Positions 33,721 through 43,189 of a stretch of DNA of 47,330 bases are shown here, piece after piece; position 1 is the stretch's first letter, and every line of letters begins with the position of its first letter. Origin of the DNA: Winogradskyella sp. GTDB lineage: Bacteria; Bacteroidota; Bacteroidia; Flavobacteriales; Flavobacteriaceae. Position numbers and translations under genes: made by a program. The notes under the pieces are model-generated. The model did no database searches and was not told where the DNA came from. It was given only the letters and a program-made list of their open reading frames with translations. The stretch lies in contig JASBSE010000401.1 in NCBI GenBank assembly GCA_030149115.1, positions 1-47,330 on the forward strand, in the 5' to 3' direction.

Positions 33721-35379
33721 TTAAACCGATGATTTACCCTTTTTCAACATTGAAATAACTATGTATATCCCTAGAAATAATGAAATTGTAAAACCTAAAA
33801 AACCTAGAACAGGTATGTTGTAAATTTTAGGGGGCATGTCTGCTAATACTAGTATTGCAGAACCAATTGAAAGTGCTGCTAAAATTATTGCTATTACTAG
33901 ACGATCTACTGTACTTGCAACTAACTCAATACCTTTTATCTTGTGCGATACTTCTATATCGTTCTCTTTAATTTTGTGAACTAGAGATTGTATTTCATTA
34001 GGTAAATCCCCTAGAAGTTCTGAAACATTTTGTAGTCTTTTTATACCTTTAAAAAAGTTATATTTTGGGGAAAGTTTTTTTTGGATAACTTCAATAGCAT
34101 ATGGTTCTATTATTTGATAAACATTAATATTTGGGTTTAATTTTCTACCAATCCCTTCAATTAATGCAATCCCTTTCATTAAAAGATAAACGTAATCAGG
34201 AAACTCTACTTCATTTTGTTTAAATATTTCTTTTAATTTTTTTATAATTACGGTTAAATCAATATTATTTAATGAAGACTCATCCACAATTTCAAAAATT
34301 TGATAAACATCTCGTTCTAATTGTTTTTGATTTTTTACAGAATATGATACCGCTATTTTTTTTAGCGTAGATATTAATTTTTTAGCATCCTTATTTATAA
34401 GATATTGTAAGAAATCTTCGATATGCTCGATATCTGAAGGCATTAACCTTCCCATAATACCAAAATCTATAAAAGAAATCTCTCCTTTGTATGTTACAAA
34501 AATGTTTCCTGGATGTGGGTCTGCATGAAAATAACCATTCTTTAATACTTGTTGCATATACATATCAAAGCCTACCATAGCTACTTGATTAGTATCAAAC
34601 CCTTGATTTTCTAGTGAAGATATGTCCGTAATCTTAATGCCTTCTATAAATTCTAAACACAGAATATTATTATTAGACAAATGCTTAAATGTTTTATGCA
34701 CATACAAGTTTTCATCTTCTTGAAAATCTTTTCTGAAGCGTTCAATATTATCGAATTCTTGCAAGAATGAAAGTTCTGTATGGATTGATTTTTCAAACGT
34801 ATGAACAATTTTATATAAATTTATCTTCTTACTTTCTGCATTATAGTTTTCGAGTATTTTGGCAAGGTCTTTCATTATTAAAAGATCTGCTTCTATTGTT
34901 TCTTGAATTTTTTCTCTTTTTATTTTTAAGACTACTTTTTCTCCTGTTTTTAATTGCGCTTTAAAAACTTGGGATATTGAAGCTGTTGCAAAAGGTTTTT
35001 CATCTATAGATTCAAAAAAATCATCTGGGTTAATTTGTAATTCTTTACCTATTTTTTCTCTTACATTTATAAAATCTTCGCCAGCATTATTTTGAAGTTT
35101 TTTTAATTCTGCGGTAAGTTCAGAGGGTAATAAATCATCTCTATCACTAAATAATTGCCCTAATTTTATATAAGTTGGTCCCAAATCTGAAATAGCCATT
35201 CTAATACGTGCATAAACAGAAAGTGATTTTATTCTATCTATTTTTTCATTTGCATGAATAAATTTCTTAGGTATTATCTTGTCGATACTACTATGTGAAA
35301 TAATATCTTCGAATCCATATTTTGAGAGTACCGAAGCTATTTTAATAGTTCTAGTTATTTTATTAGTATTATTTCCCAT
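33721..35379 (-). CDS. AarF/UbiB (ABC1/ADCK) family atypical kinase
   Basis: 552 residues with the family motifs in order: KxGQ as YIKLGQLFSDR, the Ala-rich ATP loop ATASISQVFKA, the lysine in VVLKIKR, HADPHPGNIFV and the metal-binding FIDFGIMG. Two C-terminal membrane helices (about 495-515 and 525-545) anchor it. In other bacteria UbiB supports ubiquinone biosynthesis and lipid handling; Bacteroidota use menaquinone, so a role in lipid homeostasis is more likely. It follows the MscS gene by 35 bp and precedes HD-PycTM by 15 bp. Confidence 0.93.
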   Translation of the reverse strand: MGNNTNKITRTIKIASVLSKYGFEDIISHSSIDKIIPKKFIHANEKIDRIKSLSVYARIRMAISDLGPTYIKLGQLFSDRDDLLPSELTAELKKLQNNAGEDFINVREKIGKELQINPDDFFESIDEKPFATASISQVFKAQLKTGEKVVLKIKREKIQETIEADLLIMKDLAKILENYNAESKKINLYKIVHTFEKSIHTELSFLQEFDNIERFRKDFQEDENLYVHKTFKHLSNNNILCLEFIEGIKITDISSLENQGFDTNQVAMVGFDMYMQQVLKNGYFHADPHPGNIFVTYKGEISFIDFGIMGRLMPSDIEHIEDFLQYLINKDAKKLISTLKKIAVSYSVKNQKQLERDVYQIFEIVDESSLNNIDLTVIIKKLKEIFKQNEVEFPDYVYLLMKGIALIEGIGRKLNPNINVYQIIEPYAIEVIQKKLSPKYNFFKGIKRLQNVSELLGDLPNEIQSLVHKIKENDIEVSHKIKGIELVASTVDRLVIAIILAALSIGSAILVLADMPPKIYNIPVLGFLGFTISLFLGIYIVISMLKKGKSSV

Positions 35380-35414
35380 TATGATTTATATGTTTTGTTT
35401 TGCCTATTATAGAT

Positions 35415-36521
35415 TTAACTTGAGCTTTGTGTTGTTTGTGAGACCTTATCTTTAAAAACCAAAGTGCGATGTGGAAACGGTATTTCTATACCTTCTTTAT
35501 CAAAACGTTTTTTAACACTTTCGTAGAGATCACATTTCATTGCAAATGCTTCTTCAAAATTGTTTGCCCAAGCCCAAGCTCTTAAAGTAACCTCAGAATC
35601 ATTTAAACCAATAACACGTACCTTTACTTTTTTTTCATTATTATATTTATCTAATTCACTTCTATTGTCTATCAAATATGGATGGCTTTCACATTCTTCT
35701 CTTATGATATGTTTTGCCAAATCGATGTCGCTGTCATAAGAAATACCTATTTCAATCCATTGACAACACTTGCGTTCCCCTAAATCATAATTGACTAATT
35801 TTTCTTTGTTTATAATGGCATTAGGAATTACTATCATCTTATTTTCATAATCTCTAATTACAGTATGGCGCAATGTAATGTCAGTAACGGTACCTATCAT
35901 GGTTTGATCTACCTTAATAATATCTCCTATCTTAAAAGGCTTAAACGAAACAATAAAAAAACCGCCTATAAGGTTTGCTAGTGCTTCTTGAGAAGCAACT
36001 CCAGCTATAATAGCAATAATACCTGCTCCACTTAAAACGGTTTGAGCTATATCTCTTAATGATGGAAAAGCTAGTATTGCTAATAATGTTCCAAGAAAGT
36101 AAACACAAACAATTGCTACATACCTTAAAAACTTATAACTTGTAGCATCTTGTTGTTGTGCTGTCTTTTCTTTTATTTTTTTAGAAAACCATAATTGCAC
36201 AAAAGAGGCTATTACTAGGGTTAGCACTGCAATAACACCCAAATACAAGACAAGGAAAAAATTGGTTGTGGCCGTCTTATAATGTTCTTCATCGATAAAA
36301 ATAAAAGCAAGAGCCATAATCCCTAAGACGATCCAAAGTGCATTTAAAATACGTTTGGTTAAATGGATTGTTTTTGGGTCTTCATTAGGGTATTTTTTAA
36401 GCGCTAGCTTTTCAAGTTTATTGTGCAATAATTTTGTTAAAAAACGTAAAAACACCACCACAGCAATTACGATAAACATATAAAAAATGGACTGCTTATA
36501 GTTGTTGTAAAATTCTATCAT
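35415..36521 (-). CDS. MscS family mechanosensitive channel
   Basis: 368 residues. Membrane helices lie at about 12-28, 55-75 and 90-108, with a further one near 135-152, followed by the pore helix AGIIAIIAGVASQEALANLIGGFFI (about 165-190) and the beta domain KPFKIGDIIKV...GTVTDITLRHTVIRD...VIPNAII typical of MscS. It should open on membrane tension. Placement among patatin, DUF4833, AarF and PycTM genes gives a cluster in which nearly every product acts on membranes. Confidence 0.93.
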   Translation of the reverse strand: MIEFYNNYKQSIFYMFIVIAVVVFLRFLTKLLHNKLEKLALKKYPNEDPKTIHLTKRILNALWIVLGIMALAFIFIDEEHYKTATTNFFLVLYLGVIAVLTLVIASFVQLWFSKKIKEKTAQQQDATSYKFLRYVAIVCVYFLGTLLAILAFPSLRDIAQTVLSGAGIIAIIAGVASQEALANLIGGFFIVSFKPFKIGDIIKVDQTMIGTVTDITLRHTVIRDYENKMIVIPNAIINKEKLVNYDLGERKCCQWIEIGISYDSDIDLAKHIIREECESHPYLIDNRSELDKYNNEKKVKVRVIGLNDSEVTLRAWAWANNFEEAFAMKCDLYESVKKRFDKEGIEIPFPHRTLVFKDKVSQTTQSSS

Positions 36522-36566
36522 ATGGTTTTGTTATTATGTCTTAGATAACTTCATAGAATTTTGAAG

Positions 36567-37094
36567 TTATTTTACTATTAATTTTTCTATTACATTTTCG
36601 CCGGTAATAAAATCTTTTCCTGAGAACAAAACATATTTAGCTTTTGTTTTTAGGGAAGTTGAACCTTCTTTAAGTTGAACAAACATGCTATCTAAGTATA
36701 GTTTACACTTGTTTATAGTTACATAAACTCTAGGTTTTTCTTTATCACTAAAAGTGAGATAGAATTTTAACTTTGATGATGCTGCCAAATGCATTTCTAT
36801 AAGATTTGGCGCAATTAATTTCGTAATCATTCCGTAAGCAAATTGCTTTTGAATTTTATTCAATGGTTTTTTAGCACCGTCTTCTGTATAGACTATTCTA
36901 TACTCATTAATTGGATTCTCAGTGCTAATAAAATCTCCTTCCATATTTGCATCATATACATAAGTATTATAGTTATTACTATGTTGTATATAAAAAAGTC
37001 TTGATGCTGTTTTTTCAGGTACTGGGTAATTTTCCTGTGAAAAGAGGATGGAATTAATAAAAAAGCAAAAGAAAAAAGAAAAAAAAGTTTTCAT
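36567..37094 (-). CDS. DUF4833 domain protein, exported (copy B)
   Basis: 175 residues from the ATG of MKTFFSFFFCFFINSILFSQ, a signal peptide; the longer open frame would run 98 bp into the patatin gene and has no homology there. The hallmark RLFYIQHSNNYNTYVYDAN is present. Length and sequence match copy A at 22631-23158, including AASSKLKFYL, with blocks of nearly identical DNA. It lies 37 bp after patatin copy B and 45 bp before MscS. Confidence 0.87.
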   Translation of the reverse strand: MKTFFSFFFCFFINSILFSQENYPVPEKTASRLFYIQHSNNYNTYVYDANMEGDFISTENPINEYRIVYTEDGAKKPLNKIQKQFAYGMITKLIAPNLIEMHLAASSKLKFYLTFSDKEKPRVYVTINKCKLYLDSMFVQLKEGSTSLKTKAKYVLFSGKDFITGENVIEKLIVK

Positions 37095-37131
37095 ACAAAA
37101 TTCTATTTGTTTGTTTTCAATAGAAAATAAA

Positions 37132-37896
37132 TTAATCAAGGAAACGTAACAATTCATTCTTTTTTTCTTTAGCATAAACATACCCAGTCTGGTATATTTC
37201 ATCTGCTTTTTTGAAATCGAAAATTCCATAGTCTCTAATACTTGGTGGTTCTATATATACATCGCATTTATATTTTTGAGTTTCTACAGAGTTGCCAATT
37301 GCTATTTGAACTGTTCTTTCAATAATTTGTTTATAACCTATTTTACCTTCTATGGTGTTTATGCGATTTACATTGACGCCAATGATTTTATCGACTTTAC
37401 CTTCTAAAATATTTACAGGAAAATTATTTAAAATACCACCATCACTAAGGTAGATTCCTTCAAATAAAACAGGTTGAAAAACCAATGGTACACAACAAGA
37501 AGCTTTTACAGCTGTGGCTAATGAACCTTCATTAAAAATTTTTAATTTTCCGTTATTCAAATCTGTTGCTGTGATGAATAATGGAATTTCTAATGACTCC
37601 AACGTTTCCTGAGCAATATGTTTTTTAATTATATTCTCGAATATATCTGTTGAAAATAACCCTACACCTTGTCGTTTAAATAGGCTTGAATAATTAAAGA
37701 ATTTTTCAGATTTTCCTATTTTAAAAATTTGTTTAGGCTCAAAGCCTGCTGCATAAAATGCTCCAACTAAAGCACCTGCGCTTGTACCAGAAATAACAGA
37801 AGGTTTTATGCCTAACTCTGTTAAATACTGTAACACGCCAAGATGTGCCATACCACGAATACCGCCTCCAGAAAGTGCTAAACCTAGTTTACTCAT
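37132..37896 (-). CDS. Patatin-like phospholipase (copy B)
   Basis: 254 residues with SGGGIRG, nucleophile S39 in GTSAG and dyad D152 in SDGG. Catalytic residues are intact and no signal peptide is present. It shares most of its sequence with copy A at 23195-23962, including YLTELGIKPSVISG and the end EKKNELLRFL. A strong terminator-like hairpin stands 12 bp upstream, so this gene may start its own transcription unit that runs through DUF4833, MscS, AarF and HD-PycTM. Confidence 0.92.
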   Translation of the reverse strand: MSKLGLALSGGGIRGMAHLGVLQYLTELGIKPSVISGTSAGALVGAFYAAGFEPKQIFKIGKSEKFFNYSSLFKRQGVGLFSTDIFENIIKKHIAQETLESLEIPLFITATDLNNGKLKIFNEGSLATAVKASCCVPLVFQPVLFEGIYLSDGGILNNFPVNILEGKVDKIIGVNVNRINTIEGKIGYKQIIERTVQIAIGNSVETQKYKCDVYIEPPSIRDYGIFDFKKADEIYQTGYVYAKEKKNELLRFLD

Positions 37897-37907
37897 TTTA
37901 TTATTTT

Positions 37908-37945
37908 AAAACAACCCTTGACGTTTTAATGACAAGGATTGTTTT
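37908..37945. terminator. Intrinsic terminator between the efflux operon and the patatin cluster
   Basis: AAAACAACCCTTG (37908-37920) and CAAGGATTGTTTT (37933-37945) pair with one mismatch, flanked by A/T runs on both sides. It lies between the coiled-coil gene and the patatin gene and would end the RND efflux transcript. Confidence 0.82.
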
Positions 37946-37948
37946 TTA

Positions 37949-38560
37949 TTATAGAGACTTAAACGCTTTTTTTAAATGTTTGTAAGATTGTGCTACTTCT
38001 TTTTTAAAGTTGTCCAACTTTTCTGTAGCCTGTTCTTTTTCCTCATCAAGTTTTGAAGCAAATTCTTTGAATTTTTCGGTAGCTGCTTCCATACTATTCT
38101 TATATTCTTGTGTTAGTTCAACTTTTTTTCCTGATATGTTTTTTTCCAAAAGTTCTAGTTGTAACTTGGATTTTTGAGAAATAGCATTAAATAATTGATT
38201 TGTTCTTTTAGTTTGAGGGCTATTTTTAATACTTTTCTTCGCATCATTAATAGCATTAACAATATTTTTCTTTTGCGTTTCAAAAGCTTCTTTTGAATAA
38301 GTAACATCTTCATCTAAGTGTTCTTCAATTTTTTCTAAATTGTTTTTTATAAACACCTCTGTTTCTTTAAGTTCGTGAGCTAGTTCAATTTTAACTTCAT
38401 GAATATTTTTCTTTAAATCTGCTTTTGCCTTTTTAAATTCATCATTCATTTCTGCTTTACCAAGAGAAACTTGAACCGCTAAATGGTCTAATTCTTGTTG
38501 ATCTTTTATTAGTTTTTCAGCTATTCTTACTCTAATTGGTTTTTGTGATTTTTTTTCCAT
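37949..38560 (-). CDS. Coiled-coil protein (apolipoprotein-like helices), unknown function
   Basis: 203 residues from the ATG of MEKKSQKPIRVRIAEKL; the longer frame runs into the TolC gene. After a short basic start the whole protein is charged, amphipathic helix with repeated 11-residue-like spacing (KKAKADLKKNIHEVKIELAHELKETEVFIKN), resembling apolipoprotein/late-embryogenesis-type or phasin-like proteins. No membrane helix or signal is seen. It could bind lipid surfaces. It is the last gene of the RND operon and takes the place the SDR gene has in the other efflux operon. Confidence 0.72.
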   Translation of the reverse strand: MEKKSQKPIRVRIAEKLIKDQQELDHLAVQVSLGKAEMNDEFKKAKADLKKNIHEVKIELAHELKETEVFIKNNLEKIEEHLDEDVTYSKEAFETQKKNIVNAINDAKKSIKNSPQTKRTNQLFNAISQKSKLQLELLEKNISGKKVELTQEYKNSMEAATEKFKEFASKLDEEKEQATEKLDNFKKEVAQSYKHLKKAFKSL

Positions 38561-38588
38561 TTTATTTATTTTTAAGGTTAATCTGTAT

Positions 38589-39869
38589 TTATTTAAAATC
38601 TCCAATTGCTTTTTTATAATTGGCTTCATTAATTCTATAATTTGCCTTAGCATCTATAACGTCTGAATATGCTTGCTGCCAGAGCACTTGAGCTTCTAAA
38701 ACATCTTTTCCTGTTACGGTTCCAGCATCAAAGCGATCTTGATTTAATCTTAAATTTTCATCAGCTTGTTGTAATGATTTTTCTGTAATTTCAACTTTTT
38801 GTATTGCCTGTTGAAGCTCTAAATAGGCATTTTGAATTTGAAGTGACAATAATTCTTCGGTTTCTTCCAATTCTAATTTTTGTGCTTCAACTTTAAATTC
38901 TTGTTCTTTCACTTTTTGCTTTCTGCTTCCCCAATCAAATATGGGTATGTTGACATTTAACAAACCGTAGTAAGAGGTTAAATCATTACTTCCATCTGTG
39001 AAATTAATTTGTTTGCCGTTAGCATAGATTCCGCTTACATTAAGCCCAATTGTTGGCTTTCTATCAGCTTCTAAAATTTTAGATTGTAACTCTTCAATCT
39101 CAACAGCTTTTTTAAGCATTTTTATTTCTGGTCTATTATCAATTGCTGTTGATTGTGAAACTTCATCTAATAAAATAACATTATTACTAATAGTGTCCTT
39201 TACTAAAAAATCTATGTTGGGCATACCTGTTAATTGTGCCATCTTCAGCTTTAGCAGTTTAAGCCCATCATTTGCCTTTGTTAAATCTAGTTCTGCCTGG
39301 TTTAATTGTACTTGTACACGTAAAACATCGTTTTTATATATAATACCGGCATTGTATGAGTTAGTTAAATCTTTTAATAATTTTGTTAATAACGCTTTAT
39401 ATTTATTAGCTAGCTCTACTTTGCTTTTTACATTTATTATTTGCCAATACGTTGTTTCAACATCTAAAAGCACTTCGCTATCTGTTAGTTCTTTTTGTGA
39501 AGTATACAAATCCACTGCTGTAGAACTCATTTTTTTAGCCGTGTTTATTTTACCACCTGCATAAATTACTTGAGTTACTCCTAAAGAGGCGTTTGCGAAA
39601 AACTCTGGCAGTAATGTATTTATTGGGTCTCCAACATGAACTCCCATACCGCTTGCCTCTACGAAGGGTTTGTCTGATGCATAAACCGATGCCTTTGCAG
39701 CTTTAGCTGCTTCAATGGTCTTATCTGCTTTTTTAATTTTTTTATTATTAGATAAGGCCATTGACTTTGCTTCTTCTAAACTCAACAACCTATCTTGGGC
39801 TATAGCCTGGTGAAAAGTGGTGAAAACCAACAAAAAAACTAGTGATAGCGTATATTTATGTGTACTCAT
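38589..39869 (-). CDS. TolC family outer-membrane efflux channel (RND pump)
   Basis: 426 residues with a signal peptide (MSTHKYTLSLVFLLVFTTFH, cleaved near AIAQ) and the duplicated outer-membrane-efflux helical repeats (about 30-215 and 235-425). It serves as exit channel for the RND pump and adaptor upstream in the same operon. A hairpin in the 105-bp gap before it may tune its level relative to the pump. It ends 28 bp before the coiled-coil gene. Confidence 0.93.
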   Translation of the reverse strand: MSTHKYTLSLVFLLVFTTFHQAIAQDRLLSLEEAKSMALSNNKKIKKADKTIEAAKAAKASVYASDKPFVEASGMGVHVGDPINTLLPEFFANASLGVTQVIYAGGKINTAKKMSSTAVDLYTSQKELTDSEVLLDVETTYWQIINVKSKVELANKYKALLTKLLKDLTNSYNAGIIYKNDVLRVQVQLNQAELDLTKANDGLKLLKLKMAQLTGMPNIDFLVKDTISNNVILLDEVSQSTAIDNRPEIKMLKKAVEIEELQSKILEADRKPTIGLNVSGIYANGKQINFTDGSNDLTSYYGLLNVNIPIFDWGSRKQKVKEQEFKVEAQKLELEETEELLSLQIQNAYLELQQAIQKVEITEKSLQQADENLRLNQDRFDAGTVTGKDVLEAQVLWQQAYSDVIDAKANYRINEANYKKAIGDFK

Positions 39870-39896
39870 AATTTGTTTTAAGTTTTTCTAAAACAA

Positions 39897-39965
39897 CTAT
39901 AGAAACTACTGTCTTATTTAAAAGGGGTAAATTGCTATTAATCTTTTAAAACAGTAGTTCTATAG
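39897..39965. other. Large hairpin between the RND and TolC genes
   Basis: CTATAG-AA-ACTACTGT (39897-39912) pairs with ACAGTAGT-T-CTATAG (39951-39965), a 14-bp stem with a small bulge around a 38-base loop. On the minus strand it is followed by a partly T-rich stretch. It could be a partial terminator or an mRNA-stabilising element within the operon. Confidence 0.65.
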
Positions 39966-39974
39966 CCTTTTTCT

Positions 39975-42900
39975 TTATTTCTTGATTCGTTTTTTTAATT
40001 TATGCTTCATCACTTCTAATTTGCGAAGTGTTCTACTCTTCTTTTTAGGTTTATACAAAATGGTTTCAAATACTTCTGCATCAGGATGAGGATGTACTTC
40101 ATCTGGTTGCGGATTAGCAAATTTGTAATAGAGTATAGGTACTATAAATAAGGTTAATACCATAGAAACTATTAAACCAACTGCTAATACACTTCCTAAA
40201 GGTGCCCATAGTGGTGATTTACCAATAATCATAGGTACAACACCAATAGCTGCTGCTGCAGATGTTAAAAAGATTGGACGCATTCGTCTTTTACCTGAAG
40301 CTTTAGCCGCAGCTTTTACGGTATAACCGTGTTCTAACACCAACTCATCTGCATAATCCACCAAAATAATTCCGTTTCTTACTACGATACCTATTAAACT
40401 GATAATTCCCATAAAAGCCGTAAAACCAATTGGATTACCTGTAAGTAACAGCCCCAAGAATGCTCCTAATAAACTCAACGGAAATGTTGCTAAAACAATT
40501 AATACTTTTGTAAAATCCTTAAATTGAAATAAAAGCACTAAAAAGATGAGTATTAAACTTATACCTAAAGATGCCATCATGTGTGGTGCAGTTTCATTAG
40601 TGCTTTCGTACTCACCTCCATAGTTGATTGATATGCCGTCTGGTAATTGTAATGCATTAATTTTAGGCATAATATCATTCTGTATTGTGGCAGCTTTTAT
40701 ACCCAATTGTGCTTCAGCTCTAACCGTTAATGTTCTTAAACCATTCCTATGTGTAATGGCTCCTGTATGCCATTCAGGTGTAATGTCTGCCACTTCTCTT
40801 AAAGGCACTTTTGTACCAAATACTGTAGGTATGTTTAAAGCTCCTAAATCGTTAAAATTTTCACGGTTTTCAGCATCAAAACGTAAAAGAATATCAATAG
40901 CTTTATCTCCTTCATATAACGTAGAAACTGGATATCCTTTTAAGCCTGCTCCCAAAGTTTGCGAAACCATTGCATTTGTTACTCCTAAACGATTTGCCTT
41001 ATCGTCATTTAAATTTACTTTTACTCCATAATAATCATCTTGATACGATGTTCTTACCCAGTTTGTACCTTGTGCATCTTCTAAAATTGTTTTTACTTGC
41101 TCAGCTACTTGTTTTTGCTTGTTTAAATCCTCACCTACAATTCTTACTTCAACAGGTGCTGGTGTTTCTTTCATTGAAAGTTGCCTTATACGTATATAAC
41201 CATCTGGAACAAAACCTTCGAATTTTTTAATGTATTCATCTGCCAATTCTTGTGTAGCTTCTTTACCTGTTGTAGTGATAAATATTTGGGCAAAGTTTTT
41301 ACGAGGAAATTCTGGTGCATACGTAGAATGAAATCTTGGGGAACTCGTACCAACAAAACTTGCAACACCTAAGACTCTCTCATCTTTTTTTATTTCATTC
41401 TCAACACGTGTTACTACATCTTCCGTTTGTTTTAAATTTCCTCCATTAGGTAACCAAACTTCTATGTTAAACTGATTTCTTTCTGCAGTTGGAAATAACT
41501 CTTGGTCTAATCCCATTGCTACTAAAACTGCTAATACAATAGATAAAAAACCAATAAATAATGTTGCTTTTGGCCATCTAAAGCTATAATCTAGTGCATT
41601 GTTAAATACATGCTGCAACCTATCTAACATACTTTTTTTATCTCCATCACTTACCTTGTGTTTTAATCCTTTTTTTATAAAGACATAGCACATATATGGT
41701 GTTAACAATAATGCTACTAACAACGAAGCAAATAGTGCAACAGCAACAGCAATAGGTAAAGCTTGTATAAATTCCTTAGCTAAGCCATTTAAGAAAAAAG
41801 CTAATGGTAAGAAAGCAAAAATAATTGCCATGGTTGCTGTAAAAATTGGCACCATTAATTGAGTAGCACTTTGCCAAGCAGCTGTCCATCTATCTTCTCC
41901 TTCATCTAATTTTTCAATGTAATTATCTACAACTACAATGGCATTATCCACTACCATACCCAATACTATAATTAAGGCTGCTAATGTTACCTGATGAATT
42001 TCTATACCAATAACATTTAAAACTCCAAATGTTATAACAATAGCTATAGGACATGCCACTGCCGAAACTATTGCCACCCTGAATGGTAATAACAGAATTA
42101 CCACAATAATTACTGCTACAATTGCAATAACAAATTCTAGCATAAAGTGGCTAATACTTCCTTTTACAACTGAAGGCTGATCTACAATAGTAGTAACTTG
42201 AACATCTTGAGGTAATTGTTTTTTTACTTCATTGATTTTTTCTGTTATTTTCTCTCCAAATTGGACGATGTTATTACCTGGTTGCATCTCTACAGTTAAC
42301 ATCATTACTTTTTGATCATCAACTTTAATAAAGCTTGACACTTCTTCGTAACGACGTTCAATAGATGCCACATCTTTTAAGCGAACCACTTTACCATCTG
42401 GACTACTATACACAATTTGATTACCTAAATCAGCTTCATTTTTATATTGATTTTTGGCAAAAACAGAGACCTCAGAATCTTCTAAAGTAATACCACCAGA
42501 ATATCCAGTATTATTTTGCATTTGAATAACTTGAGCAATAGTTGAAAAATCGAAACCATATTGTTTCATTTTTTCGTCTTGTACCGTTACGTAAATCTGC
42601 TGTTTTTGTCCTCCATAACGTTTTATTTTTGATGTTTCGTTAATGGTTTTTAAACCATCTTCTAACTCATCTAAATACGTTTCAATTTCTGCATAACTGC
42701 GTCCTGGTGCGGAAACTGTTATCATTTGTGCAACTACGTCTCCAAAGTCACTATTTACTATTGGGCCAATCATTCCTTGAGGAAGTGTGTAATTTTGCCT
42801 AAATGTGGTATTTAAACCATGTTGTAAAGTCGCCCAAAAACCATCAGTATCTTTTACATTTTCATTTAACTCAACTGTTACAATTACTTGTCCTTCTTTT

Positions 42901-43175
42901 GTTTCAGAAATTGTTTTTTCCTTTCTAACCTCCTCAAAACCAAATAAAAACTGTTCAATCTGATTGGTTAATTGTTGTTCTACCTGCAACTCGTCTGCGC
43001 CAGGAAATGCTGCTATTACCAAACCTTTACGAACCGTAATTTGTGGATCTTCACTTCGAGCCATAGTCGCTAAAGCATATATTCCCAAAATCATTAACAA
43101 TATCGTAAGTACAATGGTTACCTGACGGTATTTCATTGCAGCCTCTATAAAGTTTATTTTTACTTTTTTCATCAT
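39975..43175 (-). CDS. RND (HAE1/AcrB-like) efflux transporter
   Basis: 1066 residues, full length for the family: two halves each with one plus five membrane helices and large periplasmic porter loops. The proton-relay region GMVVDNAIVVVDNYIEKL in helix 4 is intact, and the second half has GIVVRNGIILVDYADEL. The basic C-terminus is cytoplasmic. Periplasmic signatures such as DPQITVRKGLVIAAFPGAD place it with the subgroup common in Bacteroidota efflux operons. It begins 14 bp after the adaptor gene. The substrate is unknown. Confidence 0.95.
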   Translation of the reverse strand: MMKKVKINFIEAAMKYRQVTIVLTILLMILGIYALATMARSEDPQITVRKGLVIAAFPGADELQVEQQLTNQIEQFLFGFEEVRKEKTISETKEGQVIVTVELNENVKDTDGFWATLQHGLNTTFRQNYTLPQGMIGPIVNSDFGDVVAQMITVSAPGRSYAEIETYLDELEDGLKTINETSKIKRYGGQKQQIYVTVQDEKMKQYGFDFSTIAQVIQMQNNTGYSGGITLEDSEVSVFAKNQYKNEADLGNQIVYSSPDGKVVRLKDVASIERRYEEVSSFIKVDDQKVMMLTVEMQPGNNIVQFGEKITEKINEVKKQLPQDVQVTTIVDQPSVVKGSISHFMLEFVIAIVAVIIVVILLLPFRVAIVSAVACPIAIVITFGVLNVIGIEIHQVTLAALIIVLGMVVDNAIVVVDNYIEKLDEGEDRWTAAWQSATQLMVPIFTATMAIIFAFLPLAFFLNGLAKEFIQALPIAVAVALFASLLVALLLTPYMCYVFIKKGLKHKVSDGDKKSMLDRLQHVFNNALDYSFRWPKATLFIGFLSIVLAVLVAMGLDQELFPTAERNQFNIEVWLPNGGNLKQTEDVVTRVENEIKKDERVLGVASFVGTSSPRFHSTYAPEFPRKNFAQIFITTTGKEATQELADEYIKKFEGFVPDGYIRIRQLSMKETPAPVEVRIVGEDLNKQKQVAEQVKTILEDAQGTNWVRTSYQDDYYGVKVNLNDDKANRLGVTNAMVSQTLGAGLKGYPVSTLYEGDKAIDILLRFDAENRENFNDLGALNIPTVFGTKVPLREVADITPEWHTGAITHRNGLRTLTVRAEAQLGIKAATIQNDIMPKINALQLPDGISINYGGEYESTNETAPHMMASLGISLILIFLVLLFQFKDFTKVLIVLATFPLSLLGAFLGLLLTGNPIGFTAFMGIISLIGIVVRNGIILVDYADELVLEHGYTVKAAAKASGKRRMRPIFLTSAAAAIGVVPMIIGKSPLWAPLGSVLAVGLIVSMVLTLFIVPILYYKFANPQPDEVHPHPDAEVFETILYKPKKKSRTLRKLEVMKHKLKKRIKK

Positions 43176-43189
43176 CTTATTCAGTTCTT

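Noticed and set aside
36545..36570. Terminator between DUF4833 copy B and MscS
   Set aside because: ATAACTTCA/TGAAGTTAT forms a stem, but it has no T-run on the transcribed (minus) strand and covers the MscS-proximal gap of a compact operon.
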